64,000 nt of DNA from DATBVX01 sp963695985 (GCA_963695985.1 CAVOIC010000015.1:62001-126000), one strand, 5' to 3'; positions 17,537 to 26,290 are shown, counted from the first letter of the stretch. Translations and numbers: made by a program. The notes: generated by a model from the letters alone, not told the origin.

Positions 17537-18040
17537 ATGCGTAAGGTGATCTGCGGGTTGTTTGCGTGTGCTGCGCTCTGCGTTGCCGCGCAAAGTGCGA
17601 TCCCGCTTGCCGCTTTTCAGCCCTGTGACCAGATCATGGTCCACAAGGGCGAGCATCGGATGGAGCTCGTGCGCGACGGCCAGGTAGTGGCTTCGTATCG
17701 CATCGCCCTCGGCCTCGACCCGAGCGGGCCGAAATTGCGCGAAGGCGATTTTCGAACTCCCGAGGGCAACTATCGACTCGCGCGCCGCAATCCCAACAGC
17801 GATTTCTTTCTCTCGATCCAGATCTCATATCCGAGCGATCAGGATGTCCAGCGTGCCCGCAAACTCGGGTTTGCGCCCGGCGGCCAGGTCATGATTCACG
17901 GCCTGCCGAACCGCCCCAGGCATCCGCCGGAATACTACGAGGGGGATTGGACCGACGGCTGCATCGCGGTCTCCAACTCCGACATGGTGGAGGTCTGGCT
18001 CAGTACCCGGGCGGATACACCGATCGAGATCCTGCCTTGA
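17537..18040 (+). CDS. YkuD-family L,D-transpeptidase-like protein
   Basis: This 167-aa exported protein has a signal peptide cleaved near QSA. The YkuD catalytic region reads MIHGLPNRP, then WTDGCIAVSNSDMVE, giving the conserved His and the SxGCI-like Cys nucleophile (here TDGCI). Such enzymes make 3-3 crosslinks in peptidoglycan or attach or release lipoproteins; the short single-domain form resembles the YafK/DpaA-like group, some of which act as amidases. The ppnN gene follows with a one-base gap. Confidence 0.85.
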   Translation: MRKVICGLFACAALCVAAQSAIPLAAFQPCDQIMVHKGEHRMELVRDGQVVASYRIALGLDPSGPKLREGDFRTPEGNYRLARRNPNSDFFLSIQISYPSDQDVQRARKLGFAPGGQVMIHGLPNRPRHPPEYYEGDWTDGCIAVSNSDMVEVWLSTRADTPIEILP

Positions 18041-18041
18041 G

Positions 18042-19460
18042 ATGACGGCCGCGGTTACGGCCGCGCGCTTCGTAGTGGAAACCAGCATCGCCATTCCGGA
18101 CTTCGTCGACGCCCGCGTCACTCCCAAGGGCAGCCTCGAAAACCTCTCCCAGGCCGAAGTTGCCAAGCTCCTTGACACCGGACGCGGCGGCCTCGGCGAG
18201 TTGTTTCGCAAGTGCGCGCTCGCAGTGTTGAATTCCGGCAGTGAGACCGACAGCGCCCGGGACGTCTTCGAGCGCTACCGCGACTTCGACATCCGCATCG
18301 AACGTCAGGCTTGGGGCATCAAGTTGGTGCTGCGCAATGCTCCCGCCGCCGCGTTCGTCGACGGGGACATGATCCAGGGCATCAAGGAACACCTGTTCGC
18401 AGTACTGCGCGACGTCGTCTACATCGCCAGCGAAATCATCGACAGCAGGCGCTTCGACCTGAAGGATCCTGCCAGCATCACCAACGCCGTGTTCCACATC
18501 CTGCGCAACGCGCGCATTCTCGATGCGCGGGGCAAGACGAATCTCATCGTATGCTGGGGCGGACACGCGATCAGCCGCGAGGAATACGACTACACGAAGA
18601 AGCTCGGCTACGAGCTCGGCCTGCGGGGGCTCGACGTCTCGACCGGATGCGGGCCCGGCGCGATGAAGGGCCCGATGAAGGGCGCGACCATCGGCCATTC
18701 CAAGCAGCGCATCCACAACGGGCGTTACATCGGCATCACCGAGCCCGGAATCATCGCCGCGGAGCCGCCGAACGCGATCGTCAGTCACCTGGTGATCATG
18801 CCGGACATCGAGAAGCGCCTCGAAGCCTTCGCGCGCGTCGCGCACGGCATCGTGGTATTTCCCGGCGGGGCAGGCACGGCGGAGGAAATTCTCTACCTTC
18901 TCGGTGTCCTGCTCCATCCCGAGAACTCCGCGCAGCCCTTCCCGCTGGTCTTTACCGGACCCGCTGAGAGCGCCGGGTACTTCGAGCAGATCCATCGCTT
19001 CATCGGCAGCACGCTCGGCCCCGAAGCGCAGCAGCGCTACCGCCTGATCGCTGGCGACCCGGCCGGGGCGGCACGCACGCTGGCGCATGCAGTGGAGGGG
19101 GTGCGCGAATGGCGCCGGCAGGAGAACGATTCGTACAACTTCAACTGGCTGTTGCGCATCGCACCGGAATTCCAGATGCCGTTCGAGGTCACGCACGAGA
19201 ACATGCACTCGCTCGAGCTGCGGCCCGATCAGCCGGTGCATCTGCGCGCCGCCAACTTGCGCCGCGTCTTCTCCGGCATCGTGGCCGGTAACGTCAAGGA
19301 AGCCGGTATCCGGGCGATCGAGAAGCACGGACCGTTCGAGATCCGCGGCGATCGCGCCATAGTGTCGGCGCTCGATGCGCTGTTGACCGGTTTCGTGGCC
19401 GAGCGGCGCATGAAGATCGCCAACGGCCAGTACAAGCCCTGTTATCGACTGGTCAGCTGA
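18042..19460 (+). CDS. ppnN: Pyrimidine/purine nucleotide 5'-monophosphate nucleosidase PpnN
   Basis: PpnN (YgdH) cleaves nucleoside monophosphates to base and ribose 5-phosphate and is stimulated by (p)ppGpp in E. coli. The 472-aa sequence matches that family in length and layout: an N-terminal domain, then the LOG-type catalytic core with CGPGAMKGPMKGA and the PGGAGTAEEILYLL motif, and a C-terminal domain ending KIANGQYKPCYRL. It begins one base after the previous stop, so it is probably co-transcribed with the transpeptidase. Confidence 0.93.
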   Translation: MTAAVTAARFVVETSIAIPDFVDARVTPKGSLENLSQAEVAKLLDTGRGGLGELFRKCALAVLNSGSETDSARDVFERYRDFDIRIERQAWGIKLVLRNAPAAAFVDGDMIQGIKEHLFAVLRDVVYIASEIIDSRRFDLKDPASITNAVFHILRNARILDARGKTNLIVCWGGHAISREEYDYTKKLGYELGLRGLDVSTGCGPGAMKGPMKGATIGHSKQRIHNGRYIGITEPGIIAAEPPNAIVSHLVIMPDIEKRLEAFARVAHGIVVFPGGAGTAEEILYLLGVLLHPENSAQPFPLVFTGPAESAGYFEQIHRFIGSTLGPEAQQRYRLIAGDPAGAARTLAHAVEGVREWRRQENDSYNFNWLLRIAPEFQMPFEVTHENMHSLELRPDQPVHLRAANLRRVFSGIVAGNVKEAGIRAIEKHGPFEIRGDRAIVSALDALLTGFVAERRMKIANGQYKPCYRLVS

Positions 19461-19507
19461 CGCGGGCCGCTGGCCCAATGGCGCGCAACGCGCCATGATT
19501 GCGCTCC

Positions 19508-20224
19508 ATGGGTCCGCTGCGCGTCCGTTACCGCTTCCAGCTCCCGGATGGCAGGCGCGAAGTATTCGACCTGTTCTTCGATCCACAGGACTTCCGGCTG
19601 CTCAACCCCCACCCGCCGCAGCTGCCGTTCTGGACCGCGCTCGGTTTCAACCAGTGCGAGAACTGCCCGCTCCAGGCCAGTGAACATCCCCAGTGCCCGG
19701 TGGCGGTGCAGCTGGTCGGCATCATCGAGCGCCTCGAGCGGCTAGTGTCCTACGATCAGGTGCGCGTCGACGTGCACATCGTGGAACGGGTCGTCACGCA
19801 GGAGACCGCCGCACAGCAGGCTCTGAGCTCGCTCCTGGGCCTGATCATGGCGACCAGCGGCTGCCCGCGCACCGCATTCCTGCGCCCGATGGCGCGCTTC
19901 CATCTGCCGCTCGCGAACGAGGCGGAGACCATCTACCGCTCGGTCACGATGTACGCACTGGCACAGCTCCTGAAAGCGGAAAACGGCTCGCATCCGGACC
20001 TGAATCTGGATGGCCTGAAACAGGCTTACGCCGAGCTGCACAAGGTCAATCGCGGCCTCGCCCGGCGCATCGGCGCGGCCACCGGCAGCGATCCTGCGCG
20101 CAACGCGGTTGTGCTGCTCGACGCCTACACCACCTTGCTGCCGAGCGCGATCGATCACTCGCTGGCCGAGATGCGACCGCTGTTCGCAGCGCTGCTGAAC
20201 GAGGGCCACGGTAAACACGTCTGA
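19508..20224 (+). CDS. Conserved protein of unknown function, DUF6901-like
   Basis: From ATG at 19508 the product is 238 aa; a TTG three codons upstream is an alternative. The N-terminal LRVRYRFQLPDGRREVFDLFFDPQDFRLL resembles the family I know as DUF6901, but I cannot confirm this. A cysteine cluster (CENCPLQASEHPQC) and a later SGCPRTAFLRPMARFHLP could bind metal or a cofactor. The C-terminal half is helical with no membrane segment. It follows ppnN by 47 bp on the same strand. Function unknown. Confidence 0.7.
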   Translation: MGPLRVRYRFQLPDGRREVFDLFFDPQDFRLLNPHPPQLPFWTALGFNQCENCPLQASEHPQCPVAVQLVGIIERLERLVSYDQVRVDVHIVERVVTQETAAQQALSSLLGLIMATSGCPRTAFLRPMARFHLPLANEAETIYRSVTMYALAQLLKAENGSHPDLNLDGLKQAYAELHKVNRGLARRIGAATGSDPARNAVVLLDAYTTLLPSAIDHSLAEMRPLFAALLNEGHGKHV

Positions 20225-20419
20225 CGCGCGGTCGCGCGCAATGTGTCCGAATCACTCGGCGTGCGGACATAACACAACTGCATTATCGGTGCGACGCCGG
20301 TCGCACTCGCCCAATGCCCCGGCGTGCAAACCGGCAGTGCCCGGGGGCGTGTGAACCAGTTCCTGTCGTGTGGTGGGGGTGGGCAGTACTGTCGGCTGAA
20401 ATCCGGCATGGGGTTTCGG
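20225..20419. other. Intergenic stretch with two hairpins
   Basis: A perfect 7-bp stem (GTGCGAC / GTCGCAC, loop GCCG) lies at 20289-20306. A less regular hairpin with arms ATGTGTCCG and CGGACAT lies at 20241-20270. Neither has a U-run. They may form the 3' end of the preceding transcript. No gene is visible. Confidence 0.4.
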
Positions 20420-20644
20420 ATGAGCGACAGCAAGACCTACAGAAACGACGCCACCCACCCGCGCGATGGCACACCAGCGCGCGGCAAGGCGGAGGGCTGG
20501 GAGGCGTATTCGAGCTGGCTCAATCGCGCACAGCAAAAGAGTGGCGGCCGGCACTCGGCCATCACGCGTAATCTCAACAGCTGGAACAACTACAAGAGCT
20601 GGGCGGACAAGGTCCGCGGCTCATTCGACAAGAACGAGAAATAG
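20420..20644 (+). CDS. Small hydrophilic protein, 74 aa, unknown
   Basis: The predicted product begins MSDSKTYRNDATHPRDG and has an aromatic, basic centre (WEAYSSWLNRAQQK and LNSWNNYKSWADKVR) containing four Trp. An in-frame ATG at 20408 would add four residues. GGGG about ten bases upstream may be the ribosome-binding site. It converges with parA, the stops being two bases apart. There is no signal or membrane segment. It could be nucleic-acid binding given its composition, but that is a guess. Confidence 0.55.
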   Translation: MSDSKTYRNDATHPRDGTPARGKAEGWEAYSSWLNRAQQKSGGRHSAITRNLNSWNNYKSWADKVRGSFDKNEK

Positions 20645-20646
20645 GC

Positions 20647-21411
20647 TCAGTGCGTCAGGCTCCCGTCGGGAGCCGGTTCCTCCAGGATCACTTCAGCAGG
20701 CGCCGTCGCAACCGGCCCGGCCTGCAGCGTCGTCCCGGCCACATGCGCCATCGGGCGTTCCGTACCGCGCGATTCCAGCCACTTCACCAGCGGATCCCAC
20801 TGGTCGGTGTCTTCGCGCACCAGGTAAGGCTTCATTTCATGGATGCCGAGGCCGAGCTCGGCACCGCGAATGTAGTTCTGCGAGTCGCGGAACGTCGCCA
20901 CGATCGGGATCTGCAGCGTCGCCAGAAAGCGCATCAGTGCCTGGTAAATCAGCGTGTGCTTGCGCACGCGGTTGGCGATCACGGCGATGCGATTCTCGTT
21001 GCGCTTGACCTTGGCGACCAGCAGCAGGTCCGCGATGCATTTCGAACAGGCGTGGATGTCGATGTCCGAGGGCAGCACCGGCACCAGAATGGCATCTGCA
21101 CCTCGCACCAGCTCCGGCATCTCGTGCGAGGAGATCGCCGCCGCGGTGTCCATGACGATGCGCTGCGCGTCGCCGGGCGCCCGTAGGTGAAAGCTGCGCG
21201 TAGTGCGGTTGTTGCGCTCGTAGGCGGCGATGCCGTGAATCGCCGGCTGCTGGATGCTGCGTTTCTTGAGCCAGCGCATGGTGGAACCCTGCGGATCGAA
21301 GTCCATCAGCACCGGGCGCAGCCCCTGCACGGCGTAATAGCTGGCGAGATTGATGGCGATGGTCGTCTTGCCGGATCCGCCTTTGGGGTTGAGAACGACT
21401 ATGCGCTGCAT
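20647..21411 (-). CDS. Orphan ParA/MinD-family P-loop ATPase
   Basis: This 254-aa protein has the deviant Walker A motif of ParA ATPases (NPKGGSGKTT), the DFDPQGS switch region and VMDTAAAIS in the Walker B position. ParA-type ATPases position plasmids, chromosomes or protein clusters. No ParB or parS-like sequence is adjacent, so this is an orphan rather than a chromosome partition locus. A MipZ-like or protein-cluster positioning role is possible. A 16-bp perfect palindrome lies 52 bp upstream of the start. Confidence 0.88.
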   Translation of the reverse strand: MQRIVVLNPKGGSGKTTIAINLASYYAVQGLRPVLMDFDPQGSTMRWLKKRSIQQPAIHGIAAYERNNRTTRSFHLRAPGDAQRIVMDTAAAISSHEMPELVRGADAILVPVLPSDIDIHACSKCIADLLLVAKVKRNENRIAVIANRVRKHTLIYQALMRFLATLQIPIVATFRDSQNYIRGAELGLGIHEMKPYLVREDTDQWDPLVKWLESRGTERPMAHVAGTTLQAGPVATAPAEVILEEPAPDGSLTH

Positions 21412-21462
21412 GGGAGGCAGAGTGTGCGCTGGAGCACGCTATGCGCCAAGGAGCCTACGCAG

Positions 21463-21478
21463 GCACCGCGCGCGGTGC
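21463..21478. repeat. Perfect 16-bp palindrome upstream of parA
   Basis: GCACCGCGCGCGGTGC is a perfect dyad between the divergent parA and the small ORF at 21591. It does not resemble the parS consensus. Its position would suit a repressor operator, though GC-rich palindromes also arise by chance in this composition. Confidence 0.4.
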
Positions 21479-21590
21479 AAGCCAGAGCTGGCGCCAATTG
21501 GCGACTCGTTCCGGCCTGTGATGGTCCTCACGTCGACGCCAGGCAGCGGACCCTATATTGCGTTTCGCCTGCTCTCGCAAGGATGTCTCG

Positions 21591-21719
21591 ATGGAAGTGC
21601 TGCTTCAGCTCTGGGACGAGATCGATGACTGGCTCGGCTGCGTTCGCCAGGCGTGGCTCAGTCTGCGCTTTGACCTGCCAACTGATGTCGATTTCTCGGC
21701 GACGTCAATTCTTCGTTAG
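21591..21719 (+). CDS. Possible 42-aa small ORF
   Basis: An ATG at 21591, with AAGGA about nine bases upstream, opens a 42-codon frame. It encodes a short acidic-aromatic helix (LLQLWDEIDDWLGCVRQAWL) with a periodic Leu/Trp face, then a polar tail. TATATT at 21554-21559 is a possible -10. It lies alone between divergent parA and htpG. The amphipathic pattern and ribosome-binding site make it more likely than chance, but coding status is unproven. Confidence 0.35.
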   Translation: MEVLLQLWDEIDDWLGCVRQAWLSLRFDLPTDVDFSATSILR

Positions 21720-21798
21720 CTAAACCTCTGCTGTGAGCTCGTCCGGCCCGCCGGCTTCGCCGTCTGGGCGCTCAGAGCCTATTGTGTCAAGACGGCGC

Positions 21799-21826
21799 CT
21801 TGACAAAGAGCCTTCCGGCCCCAGAA
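21799..21826 (+). promoter_or_regulatory. Sigma-32 heat-shock promoter for htpG
   Basis: CTTGACA (21799-21805) followed after 13 bp by CCCCAGAA (21819-21826) closely fits the sigma-32 consensus CTTGAAA / CCCCATNT. Transcription would begin about 25-30 bases before the htpG ATG. Heat-shock control of htpG is well known in proteobacteria. Confidence 0.65.
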
Positions 21827-21859
21827 TTCGCGGCCGGCAACCCAACGAGATGCGGGCCA

Positions 21860-23770
21860 ATGTCGACCGTCGTCGAGCGCGAAACCCTCGGCTTCCAGGC
21901 CGAGGTGAAGCAGCTTCTCAAGCTGATGATCCACTCCCTGTACAGCCACAGGGAAATCTTCCTGCGCGAGCTGATTTCCAACGCCTCCGATGCCGCGGAC
22001 AAGCTGCGGTTCGAGGCCCTGTCCCGCCCCGAACTGCTCGGCGAGGAGCCGGAGCTGGCCATCACGGTTGATTACGATTCCAAGGCCGGTACCGTGACGG
22101 TGACCGACAACGGTATCGGCATGAGCCGTGTGGAGATCATCGAGCAGCTCGGCACGATCGCGAAATCGGGTACTGCGGAATTCTTCAAGCGCCTCACCGG
22201 CGACCAGCAGCAGGACTCGCGACTCATCGGCCAGTTCGGCGTGGGCTTCTACTCTGCCTTCATCGTTGCCGACCGGGTCGAGGTGCTGTCACGAAAAGCT
22301 GGCGCGCCGGCAGCAGAGGGTGTGCGCTGGGAATCGACTGGCGAAGGTGAGTTCACGGTTGAAACCGCGCAGCGGACGGCGCGTGGCACCAGCGTAGTGC
22401 TGCATCTGAAGAGTGATGCGCGCGAGTTCGCCGATGGCTTCGCACTGCGCGGCCTCGTGCGCCGCTACTCGGATCACATAGCGCTGCCGGTGCGGATGCC
22501 CAAGGAAGGATCGGCATCGGGCGAATACGAGACGGTGAACCACGCGCAGGCGCTGTGGACCAGGCCACGCACGGAAATCACAGATGAGGAATATCGCGAG
22601 TTCTACCACCATGTCTCCCATGACCAGGCGGAGCCACTCGCCTGGAGCCACAACCGGGTCGAGGGCAAGCGCGAGTACACCAGCCTGCTGTATGTCCCAG
22701 CGCACGCGCCGTTCGATCTGTGGCAGCGCGAGGCGCCGCGCGGTGTCAAGCTGTACGTGCGTCGCGTGTTCATCATGGATGACGCCGAACAGTTCCTGCC
22801 GCTGTACCTGCGCTTCATCAAGGGCGTGATCGACTCGGGTGACTTGCCGCTCAACGTGTCGCGCGAGCTGCTGCAGGATTCGCCGGAGATCGAAGGCATG
22901 CGCACGGCGCTCACGCGGCGCGTGCTCGAACTGCTGGCGCGGCTTGCCAGCGAGGAGCCGGAAAAGTACCAGACATTCTGGAACGAATTCGGCCGCGTGC
23001 TCAAGGAGGGTCTCGCGGAGGATCCGGCCAATCGCGAGCGCCTGGCGAAGCTGCTGCGCTTCGCAAGCACGCAGCAGGAGGGCTCGGAACAGAATCAGTC
23101 ACTCGATGGGTACCTGCAGCGGCTGCAGTCCGGCCAGGACCGCATCTATTACCTCGTCGCCGACAGCATCGCCGCCGCGCGCTCGAGCCCGCACCTGGAA
23201 GTGTTTCGGCGCAAGGGCGTGGAAGTGCTGCTGCTCGGCGATCGCATCGACGAGTGGCTGGTGGCGCAACTCAAGGACTACGAGGGCAAACGGCTGCAGG
23301 ACGTGACGCGCGGGGATCTGGAACTGGGCGCACTCTTCGGCGAGGCGGACCGCAAGATCAGGGAGGCGGATCTCAAGGAGAGCAAGAGCCTCCTGCGGCG
23401 CGTGAAGGACGCCTTGGGCGAGCGCGTCAGCGAAGTCCGCGTCAGCGCCCGCCTGACCGATTCGCCTTCGTGCCTCGTCATCGGCGAGCACGATCTCAGC
23501 CGCTCGATGCGCCGTCTCCTCGAATCCGCGGGGCAGCAGGCACCGGTGACGCGGCCGGTACTGGAGCTCAATGTGCAGCACCCGCTGGTGAAGTACCTGG
23601 ATGGCCTCACCGATGCGGAGCGGTTCAAGGAGCTCGCGCTCCTGCTGTTCGATCAGTCTGCACTCGCCGACGGCGCACAGCTCGAGGATCCGGCGGATTA
23701 CGTGCGGCGGCTCAATCGCCTGCTGGTGTCGCTCGGCGCCGGCGGCGCGACCCGTAATGAGCCCGCCTGA
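21860..23770 (+). CDS. htpG: Hsp90-family chaperone HtpG
   Basis: This is an ATP-dependent cytosolic chaperone of 636 aa (E. coli 624). The GHKL ATPase domain is N-terminal: LRELISNASDAADKL binds ATP, VTDNGIGMS and GQFGVGFYSAFIVADRV form the lid and nucleotide pocket. The middle-domain arginine region (NVSRELLQ) and the C-terminal dimerisation domain follow. The start is chosen because MSTVVERETLGFQAEVKQLLKL aligns with other HtpG N-termini. The longer frame would run through the predicted sigma-32 promoter. Confidence 0.96.
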   Translation: MSTVVERETLGFQAEVKQLLKLMIHSLYSHREIFLRELISNASDAADKLRFEALSRPELLGEEPELAITVDYDSKAGTVTVTDNGIGMSRVEIIEQLGTIAKSGTAEFFKRLTGDQQQDSRLIGQFGVGFYSAFIVADRVEVLSRKAGAPAAEGVRWESTGEGEFTVETAQRTARGTSVVLHLKSDAREFADGFALRGLVRRYSDHIALPVRMPKEGSASGEYETVNHAQALWTRPRTEITDEEYREFYHHVSHDQAEPLAWSHNRVEGKREYTSLLYVPAHAPFDLWQREAPRGVKLYVRRVFIMDDAEQFLPLYLRFIKGVIDSGDLPLNVSRELLQDSPEIEGMRTALTRRVLELLARLASEEPEKYQTFWNEFGRVLKEGLAEDPANRERLAKLLRFASTQQEGSEQNQSLDGYLQRLQSGQDRIYYLVADSIAAARSSPHLEVFRRKGVEVLLLGDRIDEWLVAQLKDYEGKRLQDVTRGDLELGALFGEADRKIREADLKESKSLLRRVKDALGERVSEVRVSARLTDSPSCLVIGEHDLSRSMRRLLESAGQQAPVTRPVLELNVQHPLVKYLDGLTDAERFKELALLLFDQSALADGAQLEDPADYVRRLNRLLVSLGAGGATRNEPA

Positions 23771-23848
23771 CGACTGGTCTGACCTTCTGACATAATCGCA
23801 CGCCTGTTGTCGGCCGCAGTGGTGCGGCCATCGGAGCCGGAGCCATTC

Positions 23849-24250
23849 ATGGCGAACGCCAAGCCAACGGACGCTGAGCTGCGCCAGCGTCTTACGCCCG
23901 AGCAGTATCACGTCACGCAGGAGAAGGGCACGGAGCGCGCATTCACCGGGCGCTACACCTATAACAAGGACAGCGGCAATTACAGCTGCGTCGTCTGTGG
24001 CGCCAAGCTCTTCGATTCGGACCACAAGTACGACTCCGGCTCGGGCTGGCCGAGCTTCTGGCTGCCCCTGGCCGGCGAGCGTGTGCAAACGCATACGGAT
24101 CGCAGTCACGGCATGGCGCGTACTGAGGTGACGTGCGCCAACTGCGGCGCGCACCTGGGCCACGTCTTCGATGACGGCCCGCAACCGAGCGGACTGCGTT
24201 ACTGCATCAACTCCGCGGCGCTCGATTTCCAGAAGAAAGATTCGAAGTAA
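23849..24250 (+). CDS. msrB: Peptide-methionine (R)-S-oxide reductase MsrB
   Basis: Repairs methionine-R-sulfoxide in proteins. The 133-aa protein has the two zinc-binding CxxC pairs (CVVC and CANC), the GSGWPSFW substrate loop and the catalytic cysteine in RYCINSAALDF. A leader region of about 80 bp follows htpG, with CATAAT at 23790-23795 as a possible -10. The ATG at 23849 is preferred over an upstream in-frame start because it matches the family N-terminus. Confidence 0.95.
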   Translation: MANAKPTDAELRQRLTPEQYHVTQEKGTERAFTGRYTYNKDSGNYSCVVCGAKLFDSDHKYDSGSGWPSFWLPLAGERVQTHTDRSHGMARTEVTCANCGAHLGHVFDDGPQPSGLRYCINSAALDFQKKDSK

Positions 24251-24272
24251 CCCCACCTCTCGAGGACTCGCC

Positions 24273-24746
24273 ATGAAAATGATTGCGACGCGGCTGGCCT
24301 GGCCGTTGATCATCCTGTTGTGTGCCGCGTGCAACGATAACGACGCGCCCAAAGTGGCTGCGCCCGCGGTGGCGGCGCCTCGCGGCGAGCTTCAAATCGT
24401 GGATCTCGCGCCGGGTGACGGTGCTGCGATCGCTCCCGGTGCCGTGGCAGTGGTGCATTACACCGGCTGGCTGTACGAAGCGGCCGCAACCGATCACAAG
24501 GGCGCCAAGTTCGACAGCTCGGTCGATCGCAACGAACCGTTCCGCTTTCAGCTCGGCGCGGGGCAGGTCATCAAGGGCTGGGACCAGGGCGTGCAGGGCA
24601 TGAAGGTGGGCGGCAAGCGGCGCCTGACGATCCCGGCGGCCCTGGCTTATGGTGATGCCGGGGCGGGCGGAGTGATTCCTCCGGGAGCGACACTCGTGTT
24701 CGATGTCGAGCTGCTCGGCATCGAAAATTCGGCGCCGGCAACCTGA
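24273..24746 (+). CDS. FKBP-type peptidyl-prolyl isomerase lipoprotein
   Basis: From the ATG in front of MKMIATRLAWPLII the product is 157 aa with lipobox LCAAC, so it is an envelope-anchored prolyl isomerase. The FKBP domain has VVHYTGWLYE, FDSSVDRNEPFRFQLGAGQVI, GWDQGVQGMKVGGKRRLTIP and LVFDVELL, which include the aromatic active-site residues. It starts 22 bp after msrB on the same strand, and an envelope-stress operon is plausible. Confidence 0.93.
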   Translation: MKMIATRLAWPLIILLCAACNDNDAPKVAAPAVAAPRGELQIVDLAPGDGAAIAPGAVAVVHYTGWLYEAAATDHKGAKFDSSVDRNEPFRFQLGAGQVIKGWDQGVQGMKVGGKRRLTIPAALAYGDAGAGGVIPPGATLVFDVELLGIENSAPAT

Positions 24747-24763
24747 TCGCATCGGATTCCGAT

Positions 24764-26056
24764 ATGACCTCCTTCGGTACGCGGGCCGCGGCACTACTGT
24801 GTGCCAGCTTCCTGGCGCTGCCCCTGCAGGCGGCGACCCTCATCCAGGCGGGTCACCTCATTGATGGCATCGGCAACCGCGCGGCCGACGACGTGACGAT
24901 CGTCGTGGACGGCAATCGCATTACGGCGATCGAGTCGGGGCTGAGCGCCGGCACGGCGCAGGACCAGGTTATCGACCTGCGCAATGCGACCGTGCTCCCG
25001 GGACTCATGGACATGCACGTCCACCTCACCGAAGAGGCGAGCCCGGGCTACGAGCTCGCCCGCTACAAGAAATCGCCGTCTGACTACGCCCTCGATGGCG
25101 TCGTATACGCGGACCGCACGCTCAAGGCGGGATTCACCACCGTGCGGGATTGCGGTGACCTTCTCTTCAACGTCGCCTTCAGCCTGCGCAACGCCATCAA
25201 TGCCGGCAAGATCGTCGGGCCGCGCATCTTCGCCGCCGGTCGCATCATCGCCAGCACCGGCGGTCACGGCGATTTCACCAACGGCTGGGGCCCGCACCTG
25301 ATCGCAGGTCCCGGCGTCGAAGACAATGTGGTTGATGGCCCTGCCGAGGCGATGCGTGCGGTGCGCCAGCACTACAAGGAAGGTGCGGACCTCATCAAGA
25401 TCACGGTGACGGGTGGCGTGCTCAGCATCGCCAAGAGCGGGCAGGCGCCGCAGTTCAACGACGAGGAACTGCGCGCGATCATCAATACCGCGCATGACTA
25501 CGGGCTGACCGTCGCCGCGCATGCGCACGGGCTCGAGGGCATGCGCCGCGCCGTGAACGCGGGCATCGACTCGATCGAGCACGGCACTTTCATGGATCAC
25601 GACCTGATGCTGCTGATGAAGGCGAAGGGCACCTACTATGTGCCGACGCTCAGCGCGGGCCGCTGGGTGTACGAGCAGGCACACAAGCCGGATGCGTATC
25701 CGGAGATCGTGCGCGCCAAGGCACTCACGATCGGGCCGCAACTGCAGAAGACCTTCGCCGAGGCCTACAAGGCGGGCGTGCGCATCATGTTCGGAACCGA
25801 CGCCAGCGTCTTTCCGCACGGCCTGAACGCGCGAGAGTTCCAGTACATGGTCGAAGGCGGCATGCCGCCGATCGAAGCGATCAAGGCGGCTACGATGGTG
25901 CCCGCCAAGTACCTCAAGATCGACGATCGGCTCGGCAGCATCGAGAAGGGCAAACTCGCCGATATTATTGCTGTGCCCGGCGATCCTCTGGCGGACATCA
26001 CGGCGCTGCAGCGCGTGTCGTTCGTGATGAAGGACGGGGTCGTCTACAAGAAGTAA
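24764..26056 (+). CDS. Exported amidohydrolase family protein
   Basis: This 430-aa protein has a signal peptide (cleavage near LQA) and a metal-dependent amidohydrolase barrel. Motifs are MDMHVHL (metal ligands), LIKITVTGG (bridging Lys strand), AAHAHGLEGM, IEHGTFM and the catalytic aspartate in MFGTDASVFPHG. It is closest to the Xaa-Pro-dipeptidase/imidazolonepropionase-like subgroup, secreted members of which often hydrolyse dipeptides or related cyclic amides. The exact substrate is unclear. Its stop codon overlaps the first base of repeat copy A. Confidence 0.9.
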   Translation: MTSFGTRAAALLCASFLALPLQAATLIQAGHLIDGIGNRAADDVTIVVDGNRITAIESGLSAGTAQDQVIDLRNATVLPGLMDMHVHLTEEASPGYELARYKKSPSDYALDGVVYADRTLKAGFTTVRDCGDLLFNVAFSLRNAINAGKIVGPRIFAAGRIIASTGGHGDFTNGWGPHLIAGPGVEDNVVDGPAEAMRAVRQHYKEGADLIKITVTGGVLSIAKSGQAPQFNDEELRAIINTAHDYGLTVAAHAHGLEGMRRAVNAGIDSIEHGTFMDHDLMLLMKAKGTYYVPTLSAGRWVYEQAHKPDAYPEIVRAKALTIGPQLQKTFAEAYKAGVRIMFGTDASVFPHGLNAREFQYMVEGGMPPIEAIKAATMVPAKYLKIDDRLGSIEKGKLADIIAVPGDPLADITALQRVSFVMKDGVVYKK

Positions 26057-26290
26057 GAGCGGTCCGATCCGGCCACTGGCGTGAGGGCCGTGCCAACTCC
26101 GGGCTGCCCAACGCTTGATGACCGTGTTATCCGAGGATGTATCCCCGCGAACACTGGTGCGCCCGAGTTGGCAGACCCTCGACGCCAGTGGCCGCATCGT
26201 CTTACTTTGACTGCCAAGAATCCGCTGACCGGCGCAGTCGTCGCGTCTCACGGTTATGTCACATCTTTGAGCGGCGGCTTCCTGTAAACG
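26056..26290 (+). repeat. Dispersed palindromic repeat, mosaic copy A
   Basis: The element begins at AGAGCGGTCC, whose first A is the last base of the upstream TAA. The first 51 bp match copies B and C with only two variable positions. Module 1 is present: arms at 26066-26103 and 26162-26198 can pair over most of their length. After that the copy departs from the others. Fragments resembling module 2 (CTTTGACTGCCAAGAAT, CCGGCGCAGTCGTC) occur inverted and in a different order. The end is uncertain. Nothing codes here; the remaining 130 bp to the next gene hold no clear signal. Confidence 0.8.

Noticed and set aside
18000..19586. Long minus-strand frame opposite ppnN
   Set aside because: Shadow of a strongly conserved plus-strand gene; biased composition without domains.
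21412..21590. parS centromere for the ParA gene
   Set aside because: The 16-bp palindrome is GC-rich and unlike the TGTTTCACGTGAAACA consensus; no ParB gene adjacent.
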